A stretch of 64,000 bases of DNA, from contig CAMXCT020000377.1 in the NCBI GenBank assembly GCA_947184155.2, forward strand, positions 179,001 to 243,000, given 5' to 3'. Of this stretch, positions 28,180 to 39,175 are shown piece after piece. The first letter of the stretch is position 1; each line of letters starts with the position of its first letter. The DNA is from Cladocopium goreaui (lineage: Eukaryota > Sar > Dinophyceae > Suessiales > Symbiodiniaceae). Below the pieces are notes generated by a model. The model made no database searches. It was not told the origin of the DNA and was given only the letters and a program-made list of their open reading frames with translations. Both the position numbers and the translations under genes were made by a program.

Positions 28180-28641
28180 ATGGCCACTGGAGAGATGGAA
28201 GAGCTCTACTGGCTCTTATTCTTTGTATATACACTGGGTTTTCTATCTGGTATTCTTTCAGCTTACTGCATTACGAGATGTTGCAAAAGCCGCAATACAA
28301 CTGCAAGAAATTCAGGTACAGCTATGAAGAGTTCTACAGCTTTGTCTTGTGATTCTGACGGTGAAGGCCCAGGTACTCGTATCTATTGGAGTTTTTGCCG
28401 AGAGATGTATCACTGCAATGAGAAATGCAAGGTTTTGATTGCCGCCGCTGGTCCAAATAAACATATTCGATGCCGAGACAATTGCCAGGTTTGCCAACCG
28501 GAGACTGGACCCTTGTTGGTTGTGACTTCAACAGGATCGAAGTATCACTGTTCAGGTTGCCGTACAACGGAGAAGTCAAAGCAGATGACGCTGTTAGCAT
28601 GCCCTATCTGCTATGGCATGGGGAATGTCAAGGCCGAGTGA
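28180..28641 (+). CDS. Copia-2 accessory protein: one membrane span and two Cys/His units
   Basis: I choose the ATG at 28180 (MATGEMEELYW); the frame is open further upstream through the 51-bp repeats but has no ATG there. Residues about 8-30 (YWLLFFVYTLGFLSGILSAY) form a strong hydrophobic segment followed by a Cys-Cys pair. Two units follow: MYHCNEKC ... CRDNCQVC and KYHCSGC ... LACPIC. Each has the pattern Tyr-His-Cys ... Cys ... Cys-x-x-Cys and may bind zinc, somewhat like the N-terminal zinc domain of Ada proteins. An envelope-like or membrane-tethered role is speculation. The stop is 35 bp before the purine tract. Confidence 0.55.
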   Translation: MATGEMEELYWLLFFVYTLGFLSGILSAYCITRCCKSRNTTARNSGTAMKSSTALSCDSDGEGPGTRIYWSFCREMYHCNEKCKVLIAAAGPNKHIRCRDNCQVCQPETGPLLVVTSTGSKYHCSGCRTTEKSKQMTLLACPICYGMGNVKAE

Positions 28642-28675
28642 CTGAATTCGTTTTGGATTTGAGTCGCACAAGTTC

Positions 28676-28684
28676 GAAAGGGGG
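28676..28684 (+). other. Copia-2 polypurine tract
   Basis: GAAAGGGGG directly abuts the 3' LTR. Confidence 0.8.
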
Positions 28685-29223
28685 TGTGAAAAATCATCCT
28701 ATGTATAGCTAGCGTAGCGATCTTGTGCTTGAACTTAGGTAGTTGTTAGTTGCTTTGTAGTTTGTGGACTTGCGTAGTCTGGACTCTGTTTTGTAGTTAG
28801 CAGGTGATTGTGATGTAGTTAATCGATCTCATCTCATTCCGTCACAAAGAGTTGTGACGGAGTTGCCATTTTTCGTTTGTAGTTAGCCGTTTTTAGGTTT
28901 TCTGCACGTTGTAGGTTATTCCACACGAGAACCAAACTGCACGAAACCAATCTTAGGTTTTTGCCACGTAGAAGTTTGTTTTTTGCACGTGTCTAGATTT
29001 GTAGAATCGTTTTTGGAACTGCTATGACCCAACGTAAACGTTGGCTCAAGACCCGCGAGTTCGAAAAGGGTGAGTGTGTCGCCGTGAGACGGCCTGGGAA
29101 AGCTGACACAGACAGAAACGCGAGACGACCACCGTTTGTTTGTGTTTTGGTTTGGGTTTACTTTGTGCACGAGAGGTTTGAAAGCGGTTTTCGCGATCTA
29201 ACTTTGTGTGTCAAAGTTTTACG
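28685..29223 (+). repeat. Copia-2 3' LTR
   Basis: 539 bp, identical to the 5' LTR except for loss of one copy of a 6-bp repeat near 28757. Confidence 0.92.
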
Positions 29224-29228
29224 CGGAT
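29224..29228. repeat. Copia-2 target-site duplication, right
   Basis: CGGAT, identical to 18476-18480. Confidence 0.85.
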
Positions 29229-29745
29229 GACCAACTTGTGTTGCTGCTTTCAAGAACTCGGTGGGAGTTCTGGGCACTCCAACCATGCCTACCTAATAGT
29301 CAGTCAAAGAGGAACCGGCAATGACCTCATCCACGATCTTCGCGTCCGGGTATCCTCAAGAAACAAGTATGTGCTGCCAAAGGCTCAATTTCTTTCCATG
29401 CAAGATTGTTTTGAGGTGCACTGGGAGCTTTTCGTGAAGGTCATCCTCTTCGCTCTTGAATTCGACAACCTCTTTCAACCAGCTTTTGAACACTGTTGCT
29501 CTGTGTGCCATGAGCTCGTGTTCCGGCCAATCAATGGTTTGCTTTTGTGGCGCGGACTACATCCAACGACATCCTGACGAAGTGTCCCCTCGGATGACCA
29601 ACTTGTGTTGCTGCTTTCAAGAACTCGGTGGGAGTTCTGGGCACTCCAACCATGACTACCTCATAGTCACGGCCGTGCTTAGGGTCTTGGTGTATGAGGG
29701 TCTTCCCACAGTGCTCCGCTTTAAACACATCCCTGGAAAAAACCC
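29229..29745 (-). pseudogene. YR-3 MT/RT polyprotein fragment (5' part, locally duplicated)
   Basis: Minus-strand residues GVPRTPTEFLKAATQVGHPR match GVPREPADFLKEAVEKGHPR of YR-1. Part of this piece (29303-29590) duplicates the sequence at 17885-18480 without the 298-bp insertion, and 29229-29303 is repeated at 29594-29670. YR-3 therefore suffered a tandem duplication before copia-2 inserted into one of the two copies. The fragment ends near 29745, with no trace of the gag or YR genes further left on its own strand. Confidence 0.75.
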
Positions 29746-29756
29746 CGCTTGACCTC

Positions 29757-29868
29757 GAGGCTTGCCTTGAGGCCGTCCCTTTGCGTCAGCTGCGGCTTAA
29801 AATTCTAGCGAGGCACAGGCACCAACTACTTCAAGTTCAGCCTTGCTGGGACTTCAACAATAGTAACA
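29757..29868 (-). repeat. CTCGAGG-rich dispersed repeat, inverted copy
   Basis: The reverse complement of 29757-29790 and 29810-29865 matches 49658-49717 across the copia-3 insertion, including CAGCAAGGCTGAACTTGAAG and CGGCCTCAAGGCAAGCCTCG. Confidence 0.6.
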
Positions 29869-29949
29869 TAGACCCGGGCAAGCCGGCGGCGGAAGTTTCC
29901 CAAAAATAAATGACCTATAGTTCAAAGACACCCTGTCCCGACCGTGTCC

Positions 29950-30245
29950 TTCCCTCGACACTCCACACCTCACACTGCACACTGCACTCTTCGCACTCCA
30001 AACTTCAAACTTCACACTCCACACTTCACACTTCACACTACTTCCCACTTCTCACTGCTTCCTTCACACTCCAAACCTCACACTTCAACACTTCACACTT
30101 CACACTGCGCTCTTCGCACTCCAAACTTAAACTTCACACTCCACACTTCACACTTCACACTCCACACTTCACACTTCTCACTTCCCACTGCTTCCTTCAC
30201 ACTTCACATTTCACACTGCACTCTTTACGCCCCACACTTCACACT
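29950..30245. repeat. CA/CT-rich minisatellite
   Basis: About 300 bp of imperfect units of the type CACACTTCA / CTCCACACTT. The plus strand is almost free of G, so the two strands differ strongly in composition. The open frames through it are low complexity and I do not consider them genes. Confidence 0.85.
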
Positions 30246-30373
30246 GCTCTAAACCTACTGGCTAACAAAAAAACACTAGTGCCAAAATGGAGAAAATCTG
30301 CTAACAAATCCATTTCGCAGCCTTCATGCAGCCACTCCAATACGATTTATGAGACAGCCACAGGGATGAAACA

Positions 30374-30593
30374 AAGTTGGAGGCAAGCCTCAATACAAGT
30401 TTTGAATTCCAGTGTCGCGAGACCATGGAAATTGGAACAAAATACGTCAGGGCAGGCTTCGAGGCAGGCCTCGAGGGCCTCAAGGCTATGGAAATTGGAG
30501 CAAAACAATGTGACAAAGAAGGGGCCCTGTTTTGGACCTCAAAACGTGGGAAAAAGCAGGCGCGCGAAAATGGGTTTCCCCAGTTCAAGATTC
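30374..30593 (+). repeat. CTCGAGG-rich dispersed repeat, direct copy
   Basis: 220 bp matching 49754-49965 on the other side of copia-3. It contains nested palindromic pieces (GCAGGCCTCGAGGGCCTC) and ends GGGTTTCCCCAG. Confidence 0.75.
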
Positions 30594-31028
30594 CAGCCGC
30601 AGCTGTTGCTGGTCAAATCAGCTTCAGCTTGAAATAAACGCCTCAACAAATTTGCCACAATGAAGGGGTCAAAAAGGGACCAAAATTGGACCCTCAGGGG
30701 GGACACTTTTGATTTCAAGCGGGTCCACTTTCGAACCCTTTTTGAAATACGTGTCTTTTGCAGGGGTCCAAAACTGGACCCTCAGCAGGTTGAATCCGGT
30801 GTCTCCTTGAAGGTCCGGTTTTAAGTATGCACCTTCCCCATGCACCTTCCCCAGCTGCGTTATTCCAATGTAGAAACACGTCAACCTCCCACAAACCAAC
30901 ATCGAGTTAGCAATAAGGGCCTCGAACCAGAGAGGCCCCACTCCGTCTCCAAAAATCATATTAGTTTCAGGTGCAAAAAACGAACCGGAAAACTGCCTCT
31001 TGTACCTTCTTGTCTTGATTGTGACAAC
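30594..31028. other. Intergenic, no gene recognised
   Basis: 435 bp with short repeated phrases (GGGTCCA-A-TGGACCCTCAG near 30695 and 30773, and GCACCTTCCCCA twice near 30829-30852). No coding or RNA gene signal is visible to me. Confidence 0.5.
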
Positions 31029-31033
31029 CTTTC
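31029..31033. repeat. Copia-3 target-site duplication, left
   Basis: CTTTC, identical to 49474-49478. Confidence 0.85.
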
Positions 31034-31883
31034 TGTGAAAATATGACATCTGTGAGAAGATGTCTGACATCTGTGGTGAGATGAATCCATTGGTCTTTTC
31101 TGCATTGGAAGAAGTGAATTTGGTTTTCATCTTGATGATGAGCTCAACCGTGATGGTTGACATCGTATTTGCACGTTTCATGTTTTGCACGTTTTATTGG
31201 AGATGACGAAACCCAACAACGATATACTTTTCGTCTTCTTTGAGTACTTTGATTGCACGGAGAACATCGTGAGGATTTGAATTTGTATAGTGACATGGAA
31301 AATCAAACTATTTTCCATACCTTTTTGCATTATTTGTCGTCGACGAACTGCACGAAGGAATCGTGAGAAGATCGTAGAATTCATTTTGTGACTTCGGAAG
31401 AAGGAACTTTGTTTGACATTGATCGGAGAAGTTTAGGTTGTTTTGTCTCTCAATGATGATAGCGAGGGCAACGTTCTGAAAGGCATTCAGAACTGGAGTT
31501 GCTAACAGATCTGAGGGAGACATCATGAATCATGTTTTGGTGCTTGAAATGTTCAACGTTTTTCAAATACTCAAACTTATTTAAACACACAAACCATGTC
31601 TTGATGTAAAGACTTTTTGTGAGGACATGTGTTTTTGATCGCTTTTGTGAAGTTAGCAGAAAGATGCTGACTGGCGACTCCGCATCATTTTGTGTCAAGG
31701 CGTGACACACCAACAAGAACCATAGCGACATGAGCAAGACATCTCTCCTTGTTGCTTGTGTGTGTGTAAAAGTGGCTGAGCTCTGGGAGTGGTTGACTTG
31801 GTTGCGTGGACGGTCTTAGTGAGTTAAGGACGACGTCCTGGACGCTGACCCAAGTAGGTTTCGAAGGCTGTCGGCCTTCCGCA
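31034..31883 (+). repeat. Copia-3 5' LTR
   Basis: 850 bp, TGTGAAAATATGACATC ... TTCCGCA, nearly identical to 48624-49473. Differences include sites near 31323-31335, 31467 and 31507. Confidence 0.93.
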
Positions 31884-31895
31884 TGGTAGCGGAGC
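31884..31895 (+). other. Copia-3 primer binding site
   Basis: TGGTAGCGGAGC directly after the LTR. Confidence 0.8.
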
Positions 31896-31921
31896 TGCCT
31901 GCTTGCTGCGCGTAAGTAGGA

Positions 31922-34505
31922 ATGGATTCAGGTAGTGCGAGTCAAGGTGTGCAAGGTTGTCCTAGTCCTGGTATGGCTGAAAGAGGTGAAGGAAGTGGTA
32001 CCGGAAATGGTGGTTGTAACCGTAGTGACGGATTGCCGCCAGTGCCAAGAACGCCTAGTCAGCAAGGTAGTGGATCTGGGATGGATGGACAAACACCTGA
32101 AGTAAGTAACATGCCCCAGCAGCAGCCACAGCAACAACAAGCAAATGTGTCACAGAACGTACAGGGATTTGCGAGCACGACAAACCTGGATGCAGGTGGT
32201 CAGGTAGGTCCGGTGCAGGGATGTCAACAAGGGAATGTCCCCGGAATGCAAGGACCGGGACCAGCATGGTTTGGTGCGCAATGGATTCCCCAACAACAAA
32301 CGTTTATGCAACAGAATTCGCAAGTGCGTGTGCCAAGTTATGGTTGTGCGAGTATGCCTGGTGGACCAAGGTCTGGAGATTTTCCAAACTTAGGAGTGAA
32401 CCCAATGAGTTGCCAAGGAAACATGCCGAGTGGCCCGGTTGGAGCGAGCTTGGGAGGTTTGACGCCTCAGGCGGCGCAGATCCAAGAGGTCATGGCCATG
32501 TTAGGTAGCATGAGTGAGGGACAGCTACAGACAGTGCAGCAGCATATGCAAGATCATTTTGTAACTATGCAACAGAGAAGAGGGGTTCCAGAAGTGTTTG
32601 GTGATGGTCTTGGTAGGGCAGCTGATTCGTCGTTTGTGACTCCGCAGCCATTTGATGTTTTGCCTGGTTTTGGGGTTCAACAATCAAATCATGGAAATTC
32701 ACAGCAATTGGATGTCTTCGCCAAAAGCGAAAAATGGTTGACACCGGCACCAACACCAGTAGGAACTTGGAAGACAAGAGAAGAAGAGGTGTTAGGTTGG
32801 GCTGGCTATTTGGATGAGTTGTCATCCTGGCAGCTGGTGGAAGTTTAGAGTTTTCTGTAGAAATCCAGCATAGTAGCCGTTGGCCCGGTCCCATCAGATG
32901 GAGTGCGCTCAGTGGAGCACAACAGGCAAGGTCTCGAAGGCTTATGTCCATCTTAAAAGCTGCGTTTCACGACAACCCCAGGTGTGTGGCGTTGGTGAAC
33001 GCTTTCAGTGAGGGTGTGGCATTACATGGAGTAGGATCTAGTGACAGAGTGGCAGTAGCAGTAAACCAACAAGCAAACGGGTTTGAACTGCTTAGGCAAC
33101 TTACTCTTGAATTTTCTCTGAGGTCAAGATCCGAAGCGCTCTCACTAAGGACACAGATTGCAGGGAAGTCCTTTGTCCTGGCGGCGACACAGACATCGCC
33201 GAGTTCCTTGGTTAGTGATACTATCAGAAGAATTGACTATGAAGCTGCAAGGTTCTTAAGGTTGCTAGGAACTCTCCCTATGCAGGTGGACACCACAGGA
33301 CTGAAGCTGGCAGATTCTGACATGCTAGTTGTTCTGTTGAAAAGCTTGCCTGAGACAGTGAAGAACTACGTTCTCCACCACAGCGGCGCAGACAATTACG
33401 AGTCCTACAGGAACGCTGCGATGCGGTGGGAAGAGCAACAACGCCTGTTTAGTGATTTTGAGACAACAGGCCACAGCAAGAGATTGAGTTCCCTGGAGGG
33501 GAATGTAGAACATCATTCTCTTGATGCCGATCTCGTAGATGCAATGGAAGGCAGATGTGGGAAGTGTGGCAGTCGGAAACACACTGCACCAGCTTGTACC
33601 GCAGACATGAGCAGGATCCGGTGCTTTAGATGCGGTAGGAACGGACACATCAGCTTCAACTGCCCTGAAAGCAGAGAAGGTAAGGGTAGTGCAAGGACTG
33701 ACACTTGGGACAAGAAAGGTTCCAAAGGAAAAGGCTCTAAAGGTAGCAAAGGAAAAGGAAAGAAAGGCAAGTTGAATGAAGTTTCAGAGGATTGGACCGA
33801 CTGGACTGCAGAGAGTTGGGACGATGATGACTATTGGTGGCATGACCAATGGCCGGAGAGCTGTGATGGTCAATGGGGAGTTTCGCAGACATGGTGGGAC
33901 GATGGTTCTGGATGGTATTGCGACGGGTATGGGTATACCTGGCAACAGGGACCAGTCCAAAGTGCGGAACCGAGTGCAAGTCACGACAATAGGTCTGATG
34001 TCCAAAAGACTGGCAGTGTCGGCAGCATGATCATAAATCCTTTGTTGTTTGACATGACATGTGAAACCACTGGAGGTCTTAGGTTTGTGCATGAGCATGA
34101 GGTTGCTGACATGGAAACCGAGAATAGGCTTGTGGTTGATTGCAAAGACTTTGAAAGTGAGTTGGCTGACACGGGTTGTGTGCTGGCAGGGAGCTGCGAC
34201 AGCTGTACTCGTGAGTCAAAAGAAGTGAACTGGCTGACACGGGTTGTGTGCTGGCAGGGAGCTGCGACAGCTGTACTCGTGAGTCAAAAGAAGATGAACT
34301 GGCTGACATGGGTTGTGTGCTGGCAAGGAGTTGCGACAGCTGTACTCATGAGTCAGAAGAGAAAGATGACTGCTGACACAGGTTGTGTGCTGGCAAGAGG
34401 TTGCGACAGCTGTACTTGTGAGTCAGAAGTAGTGAGAAGTGACTGACTGGCTGACATGGGTTGTGTGCTGGCAAGAGGTTGCGACAGCTGTACTCATGAG
34501 CCATG
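31922..34505 (+). pseudogene. Copia-3 gag, frameshifted
   Basis: Starts at an ATG 27 bases after the primer site. The N-terminus is Gly/Gln/Pro-rich. DVFAKSEKWLTPAP marks the gag core. A frameshift near 32832 moves the homology (AGGSLEFSVEIQHSSRW) into the frame that then runs to 34446. That frame holds two zinc knuckles, CGKCGSRKHTAPAC and CFRCGRNGHISFNC (about 33553-33662), a Lys/Gly tract and a Trp/Asp-rich stretch (DDDYWWHDQW), the same order as in copia-1. It ends in a five-copy Cys-rich tandem repeat whose unequal unit lengths change the frame and bring in a stop. Confidence 0.88.
34164..34505 (+). repeat. Cys-rich coding minisatellite in copia-3
   Basis: Five units of 68 to 78 bp start with GGCTGAC or GCTGAC near 34164, 34232, 34301, 34371 and 34449. 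In one frame a unit reads DTGCVLAGSCDSCTRES. In the shifted frame it reads WLTRVVCWQGAATAVL. Copia-1 and copia-2 lack it. Confidence 0.85.
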
Positions 34506-37500
34506 GTTTTGTGGTTTGAAGTGTGGAGATGAAGTTGGACTTGGTGATAGTTCCAACTTAGAAACACGTTTTGTTAATGACCCCAGCCGAGACTTGTGTG
34601 CCACTGTACCGATGAAAGTCGTTTTGGTGCGTGCACATGATTGGTTTGACGACCACAGTGAAGTTTCGGTTGAACAGCAGATTGAACCTTTTTGAGTTTT
34701 TGCGACCTTTGCTTTCACAGGTCGCTGACAACACCGATGCTTCTTGGTGGCTTCTTGACTCGGGTGCATCTACAAGTGTTTTGGCTGATTCGAACTTGTC
34801 AGCCTTCAGGTCAGTGCTGCAGGACAGTGAGGGGTTAGGTGGCTACAGAGCTGCCAATGGATCCTCAGTCAACATGTCAGGCACTGCTGAGATTGGAGTA
34901 CAGATGCACATGTCAGGCACATCAGGTGATGATTGGTGTTGGAAGAAAGCACGTTTGAATGTTTTGGTGGGTTCCATCCGGCACAACATTTTGTCAATCA
35001 CTTCATTGGCAGATTCGGGATGGAGATTCACACAAGGTCCAAAAGGTTTTGATTTGTTCCATGAGAAGCTTGGAATGCATTGTCTTGACGTTGCTTATTT
35101 TGCCAATTGTCCTTGGGTTCGTTTGTATCCCGATGTTGGTAGTAGTAGTGCATACAGGTCTGACTTGACTGTGAGTAACGTTCATGATTTTTCTGTCGCA
35201 GCTGTGTCTGGAGGAGACGACAATGAACTGGCACGTCACCGGAGACAGGGACATATTCCATTCAATCCGAATTGCTTGGAGTGTGCCAAGGGTCGTTCCG
35301 TCTTTCAGCACAGAAGAGACAAAGGTGACAGGAAAGAGGTTTCAATTCAGGCTGATTTTGCATTCCTCAACACAACAGGTGAGATCGCCACAGACGAACT
35401 CCCAGGTTCGGTGAAGATCCTTGTGTTAACCGAGATGATGTCGAGGTGCATTGGCTATGTGGTGGTTGGAGAAGATGTCGAAGCAGCCAGGAGACAAATT
35501 GTCGTATGGCTTCAACATTTTGGGTTGACTTCGAAGGCAGTCTCCATTGATGTCCACACCGATAGCGAGAGGGCGGTGGGAGAGATCATTGGATCCTCCA
35601 CTGGCCGATACACGTTCGCTATTCGGAGAGCCGCGCCACAACAACATCGATCAATTGGGTCGGCTGAGTGAGCAGTTAGGGAATTAAAGGAATCCTTTTC
35701 TGTACTAAGGGCTGATCTGAATGCACAAGGGTTGGATGTCACGTTTTCACATGAGAATTTGGTTGACGTTTTGACGTATTTGGCTTTGTGCAACAACCAT
35801 TTTTCAACATCGAGAGGTTCAGACAGAAGTCCATTGGAAATGGTTTCAGGAAGGAAGTTATCCAAACCAGTTTCGACTTTGTTTGGTGCTCAGGTTTTGG
35901 CAGAAATTCCTGATTCAATTCGGCAGCATTCACCACTTTCCACGAGAAATGTTGAGTGTACTTTCATTCACATGGGATTGGAACGAGGTCCAGTTGTGCA
36001 GGGTCTCATTCGTGTGGATGGCAAAGCTGAGTTGATGCGTTTTGTAGCTAGGAACATCAGGGCTATTTCACCTTTGAGATGGGATTTGGATTCGGGACAG
36101 GGAGTTTTGACTCAATTTGACACTGGGACTGTAGGTAGTAGACCCCAAATTGTGAATGACAGTGGAACTGCACCAGCTGATATGAGTCAGCTACCTCCTG
36201 AAGAGTTGCGAAAGTTGAAAGGTCAGAGTTTGCCGGCACCTTCACAGCCCAAACTTGTCTTACCAGAGTCCAGCAGTGTGAAGAAGAAATCTGGTGAGTT
36301 GCGTTTGGCGCCAGCAGTGCCATTGGCAAGATCGAACGTTGCCGTGACTCCACAGGAAGTTCCAGTAGAGCCGTCTCGAGTTTCTGTCACTCCATCTCCT
36401 ACGTCACCAGCAGATACTGCAGATGTAGCTATTGGTAGTCCTGAGAGTTCTGAAAGAACTTCACCTGACGTATCACGTTTTGAACCGACTCGTCGATGTC
36501 CAGCATGTGAAAGTGGCGTGGAAGCACCTGGTATTAGGCACAACAAGGAATGTAGGAAGCGCTTTGCTGAGTTTGAGGAACAACGGAGAAAGGAAAGACG
36601 TGTTGAACCTGCACTCTCTCCGGAGAGCCCGGTAGTTGTACCCCAGGTTCAGGTGCCAGTAGAAGAGGTCGATGATGAAGAAGTGGTACCAACACCTGAG
36701 TCCGCTCGGCGACAGCCGGAAACACAGGTTGAGTACACTAGAAGGTTTAAAAGAAAAGCTGAGACCGACCGAGAACAGTTGGAAAGAGAGATCCGTGAAG
36801 ATTCTGAGGAATTGCTTCAAACAAACATGGATTTTGATTGGTTTTGGGTTGGTAGTGGTGAGCCTGTGTTGGTTGCGAGTTTGGGTACACTTGAAGGTCC
36901 AGCGTCTTTTGCTCCGGCAACATCTCCAGAAATGTTTTCTGGTTCTCTTGATTCTGTTTGTTTCAATCGAGGCAATGAGCATGATTTTGTGAAGATGCGT
37001 CTTGGAGGTCAAGATGTCTTGGTTTGGAAACCGGACAGCATCATAGATGACCAGAGTTTGCAAGAGCTTGACTTGGAACAAGGTTTCAAAGGTATGCAAG
37101 AAGAGGTTAGGAACTTGGAACACTGCAAGACTGGCCGCATCATCACCCAGTCAGAACTGGACGACATGAAGAAGGCTGTTCCGAACCTTCGTTTGATCCA
37201 GTCGAGGTGGGTTGCAGCTTACAAAAGCAGTGAGAGGGTTCGAACCAGGATTGTTGCGAAAGGACTTCAATCGTGGCTCCTCAGCTAGATCTTTGGGATT
37301 TAGCAGTCCGACTCCTTCGATTGAAAGTGTTCATTTGGTGCTTGCAATGGCAGCGACACGGAAGATGCTTTTGCGTGCATTGGACGTGAGTCATGCCTTC
37401 ATGCATAGCCCATTGGGAACTGGTGTACATGTTGTCTTGAAAATGCCGTTGTCGATTAGCTTTCCATCAGGTGAAGCGACCTACTATTTGCTTGAAAAGG

Positions 37501-38800
37501 CATTGAACGGGTTACGTGATGCTTCACTGGCATGGTTGCAGCTTTTGACATTTACGGTTGAACATGTAGGCCTTTGGTCTGATTCGTTGGAACCATGTGT
37601 GTATGGTGGACAGATTGTGAAAGATGGTCATGAGATTGGGTTTTGTTTGTGTGTGGTGTATGTTGATGACATCTTGTTGTTGTCGACCACTAAGGAAGCC
37701 GAAGAACATGTGGTTGCAACTTTGTCGTCTGTAGTGCCTGTGAAGACAACTGGAGAGATCGGAGAAGAGGGAGGATCCCTGACCTTTATTGGTCGTGTCA
37801 TCAAAAGAGAAAGAGATTCCTCTGAGATCACTCTGGGTGTCGATCCACATTATCTTGACTCTACGTTTCTGGATTATGGTGTTACTCGTGGGTCTGAGAA
37901 TGTTCCTGACATTTCGGGACATCTGGAGAAGACACTCACGGATAGCAACTTTCAGAAACCTTTGTCAGATGAAGCATACTCACGCTTCAGAAAGGCGTTG
38001 GGAAAATTGCTTTGGTTGTCACAGGTGCGTCATGACTTGAAGACATGGATGTCTGTTCTTGGGACGCAACAAGCGAAACCGATGCACGGAACTGAACAAG
38101 CATTGAAAGCAGTTTTGAGATTCTTGTATGTTGACATGCATGCATGCTTGTGTTTACCGAGCAGAGATGAGACCATCATGAGTCAGGTTGACGATACTCA
38201 ACTGAGATCAGTCCATCTTCACTCTTTCAGCGACGCTTCACATGCGCCGTACCGTTTCAACAACCGCAAAGGTGTTAGCGGTGGAGCTGTTTTCTTTGAG
38301 AGGTCTTTGGTAAGGTCCCTGAGCCGACAACAGCAAGCTTTGAGCTTGAGTTCATGTGAGGCAGAACTTTATGGTTTGCAATCAGTGTGTCAAGAAAGCG
38401 TTGCGTTTGGAAGACTGGTTCACCGTCTTCTTTTTGCACTTCATGAGATCGATGAGCCAGAAGAAGTTGTGATTTGGCTGGAGAGCGATTCAAGCTCCGC
38501 ATTGCAACTTGTGAGATCCATGGACGTGCCACGACGTTCGCGACACATTGAAATAAGATTGCATTGGTTACGAGAGCAGATGAGAGAGGGTTTGTTGAAA
38601 TTGAGACACAGAAGTGGGGTTGAAAATCCAGCAGATCTTTTCACTAAATGCTTGAGTGCCAAAGCTTTCTACAAACACCGTTATGCTCTTGGGATTGTTG
38701 TGCCAGATGGTTTGACAGCTGAGTTGGCAGAACTGCGTGAGCTGAGTGTGTTGCAGCAAGTGTTGACTCAGGGTTCTCCAATTGCGATTGTGGAACTGTG
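34506..38800 (+). pseudogene. Copia-3 pol (protease, integrase, RT, RNase H), defective
   Basis: A frameshift near the T run at 34687-34692 leads into the protease (LLDSGAS, about 34755). Integrase has HRRQGHIPFNPNCLEC (about 35235). A TGA at 35669-35671 replaces the Arg codon that follows SAE (AERAV in copia-1), and the same frame then continues. A CCHC motif lies at about 36495-36560. A frameshift near 37262 precedes RT, which has YVDD at 37659-37670. RNase H follows with SDAS, SSCEAEL, ESDSSSALQ and ADLFTKC up to about 38650. The MT-like module begins with IAIVELC and is cut at 38800 by YR-2. Confidence 0.93.
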
Positions 38801-39175
38801 CAATACTTGAGTTGAAAACTCATGATGTATTATGACAACAAAGTTGAAACCTTTTGAAAGTTGTTTGACAACTTTCTTGCAAACCAAAACACTTTTATTT
38901 GTGTCGACAAATTTGTTAAAAAAAAGAATCTGATGAAACGAACCAAATGCTTCAAGCGGAGTGCTTGACTTTCATCCGTTTCTTTAATGCATGTGTCGTT
39001 TTTGTTTCATATGTGAAACTTCAATTTTCAAGTTCAAGGTCTCAGGTTGTTTCTCCAAACGTCGTTTGCAATAGAAACACAAACCAGATTGATGAAGCTC
39101 AATCAATGTTACTTGCGGAATTTTACAAGTCAAGGGCGGGTGCGGAGGGATTCAAATCCTTTTTCCAATTTTTGT
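38800..39175 (+). repeat. YR-2 split direct repeat A1
   Basis: 376 bp, matching A2 (46098-46473) with about two differences, both near 38809-38811. Confidence 0.9.

Larger units (their letters stand above)
18481..29223 (+). mobile_element. Copia-2, Ty1/copia LTR retrotransposon
   Basis: 10,743 bp with LTRs of 545 and 539 bp, the difference being one 6-bp indel. It has a primer site at 19026, a purine tract at 28676 and the target duplication CGGAT. Gag has several frameshifts. Pol is open for about 2,050 codons and contains an extra segment between RNase H and the MT-like module. A small membrane/Cys-rich ORF precedes the 3' LTR. It sits inside the antisense YR-3 gene. Confidence 0.92.

Noticed and set aside
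29910-30632. A 240-codon frame through the CA-rich array
   Set aside because: It consists of Ser/Thr/His/Leu repeats dictated by the minisatellite and then runs into a dispersed repeat.
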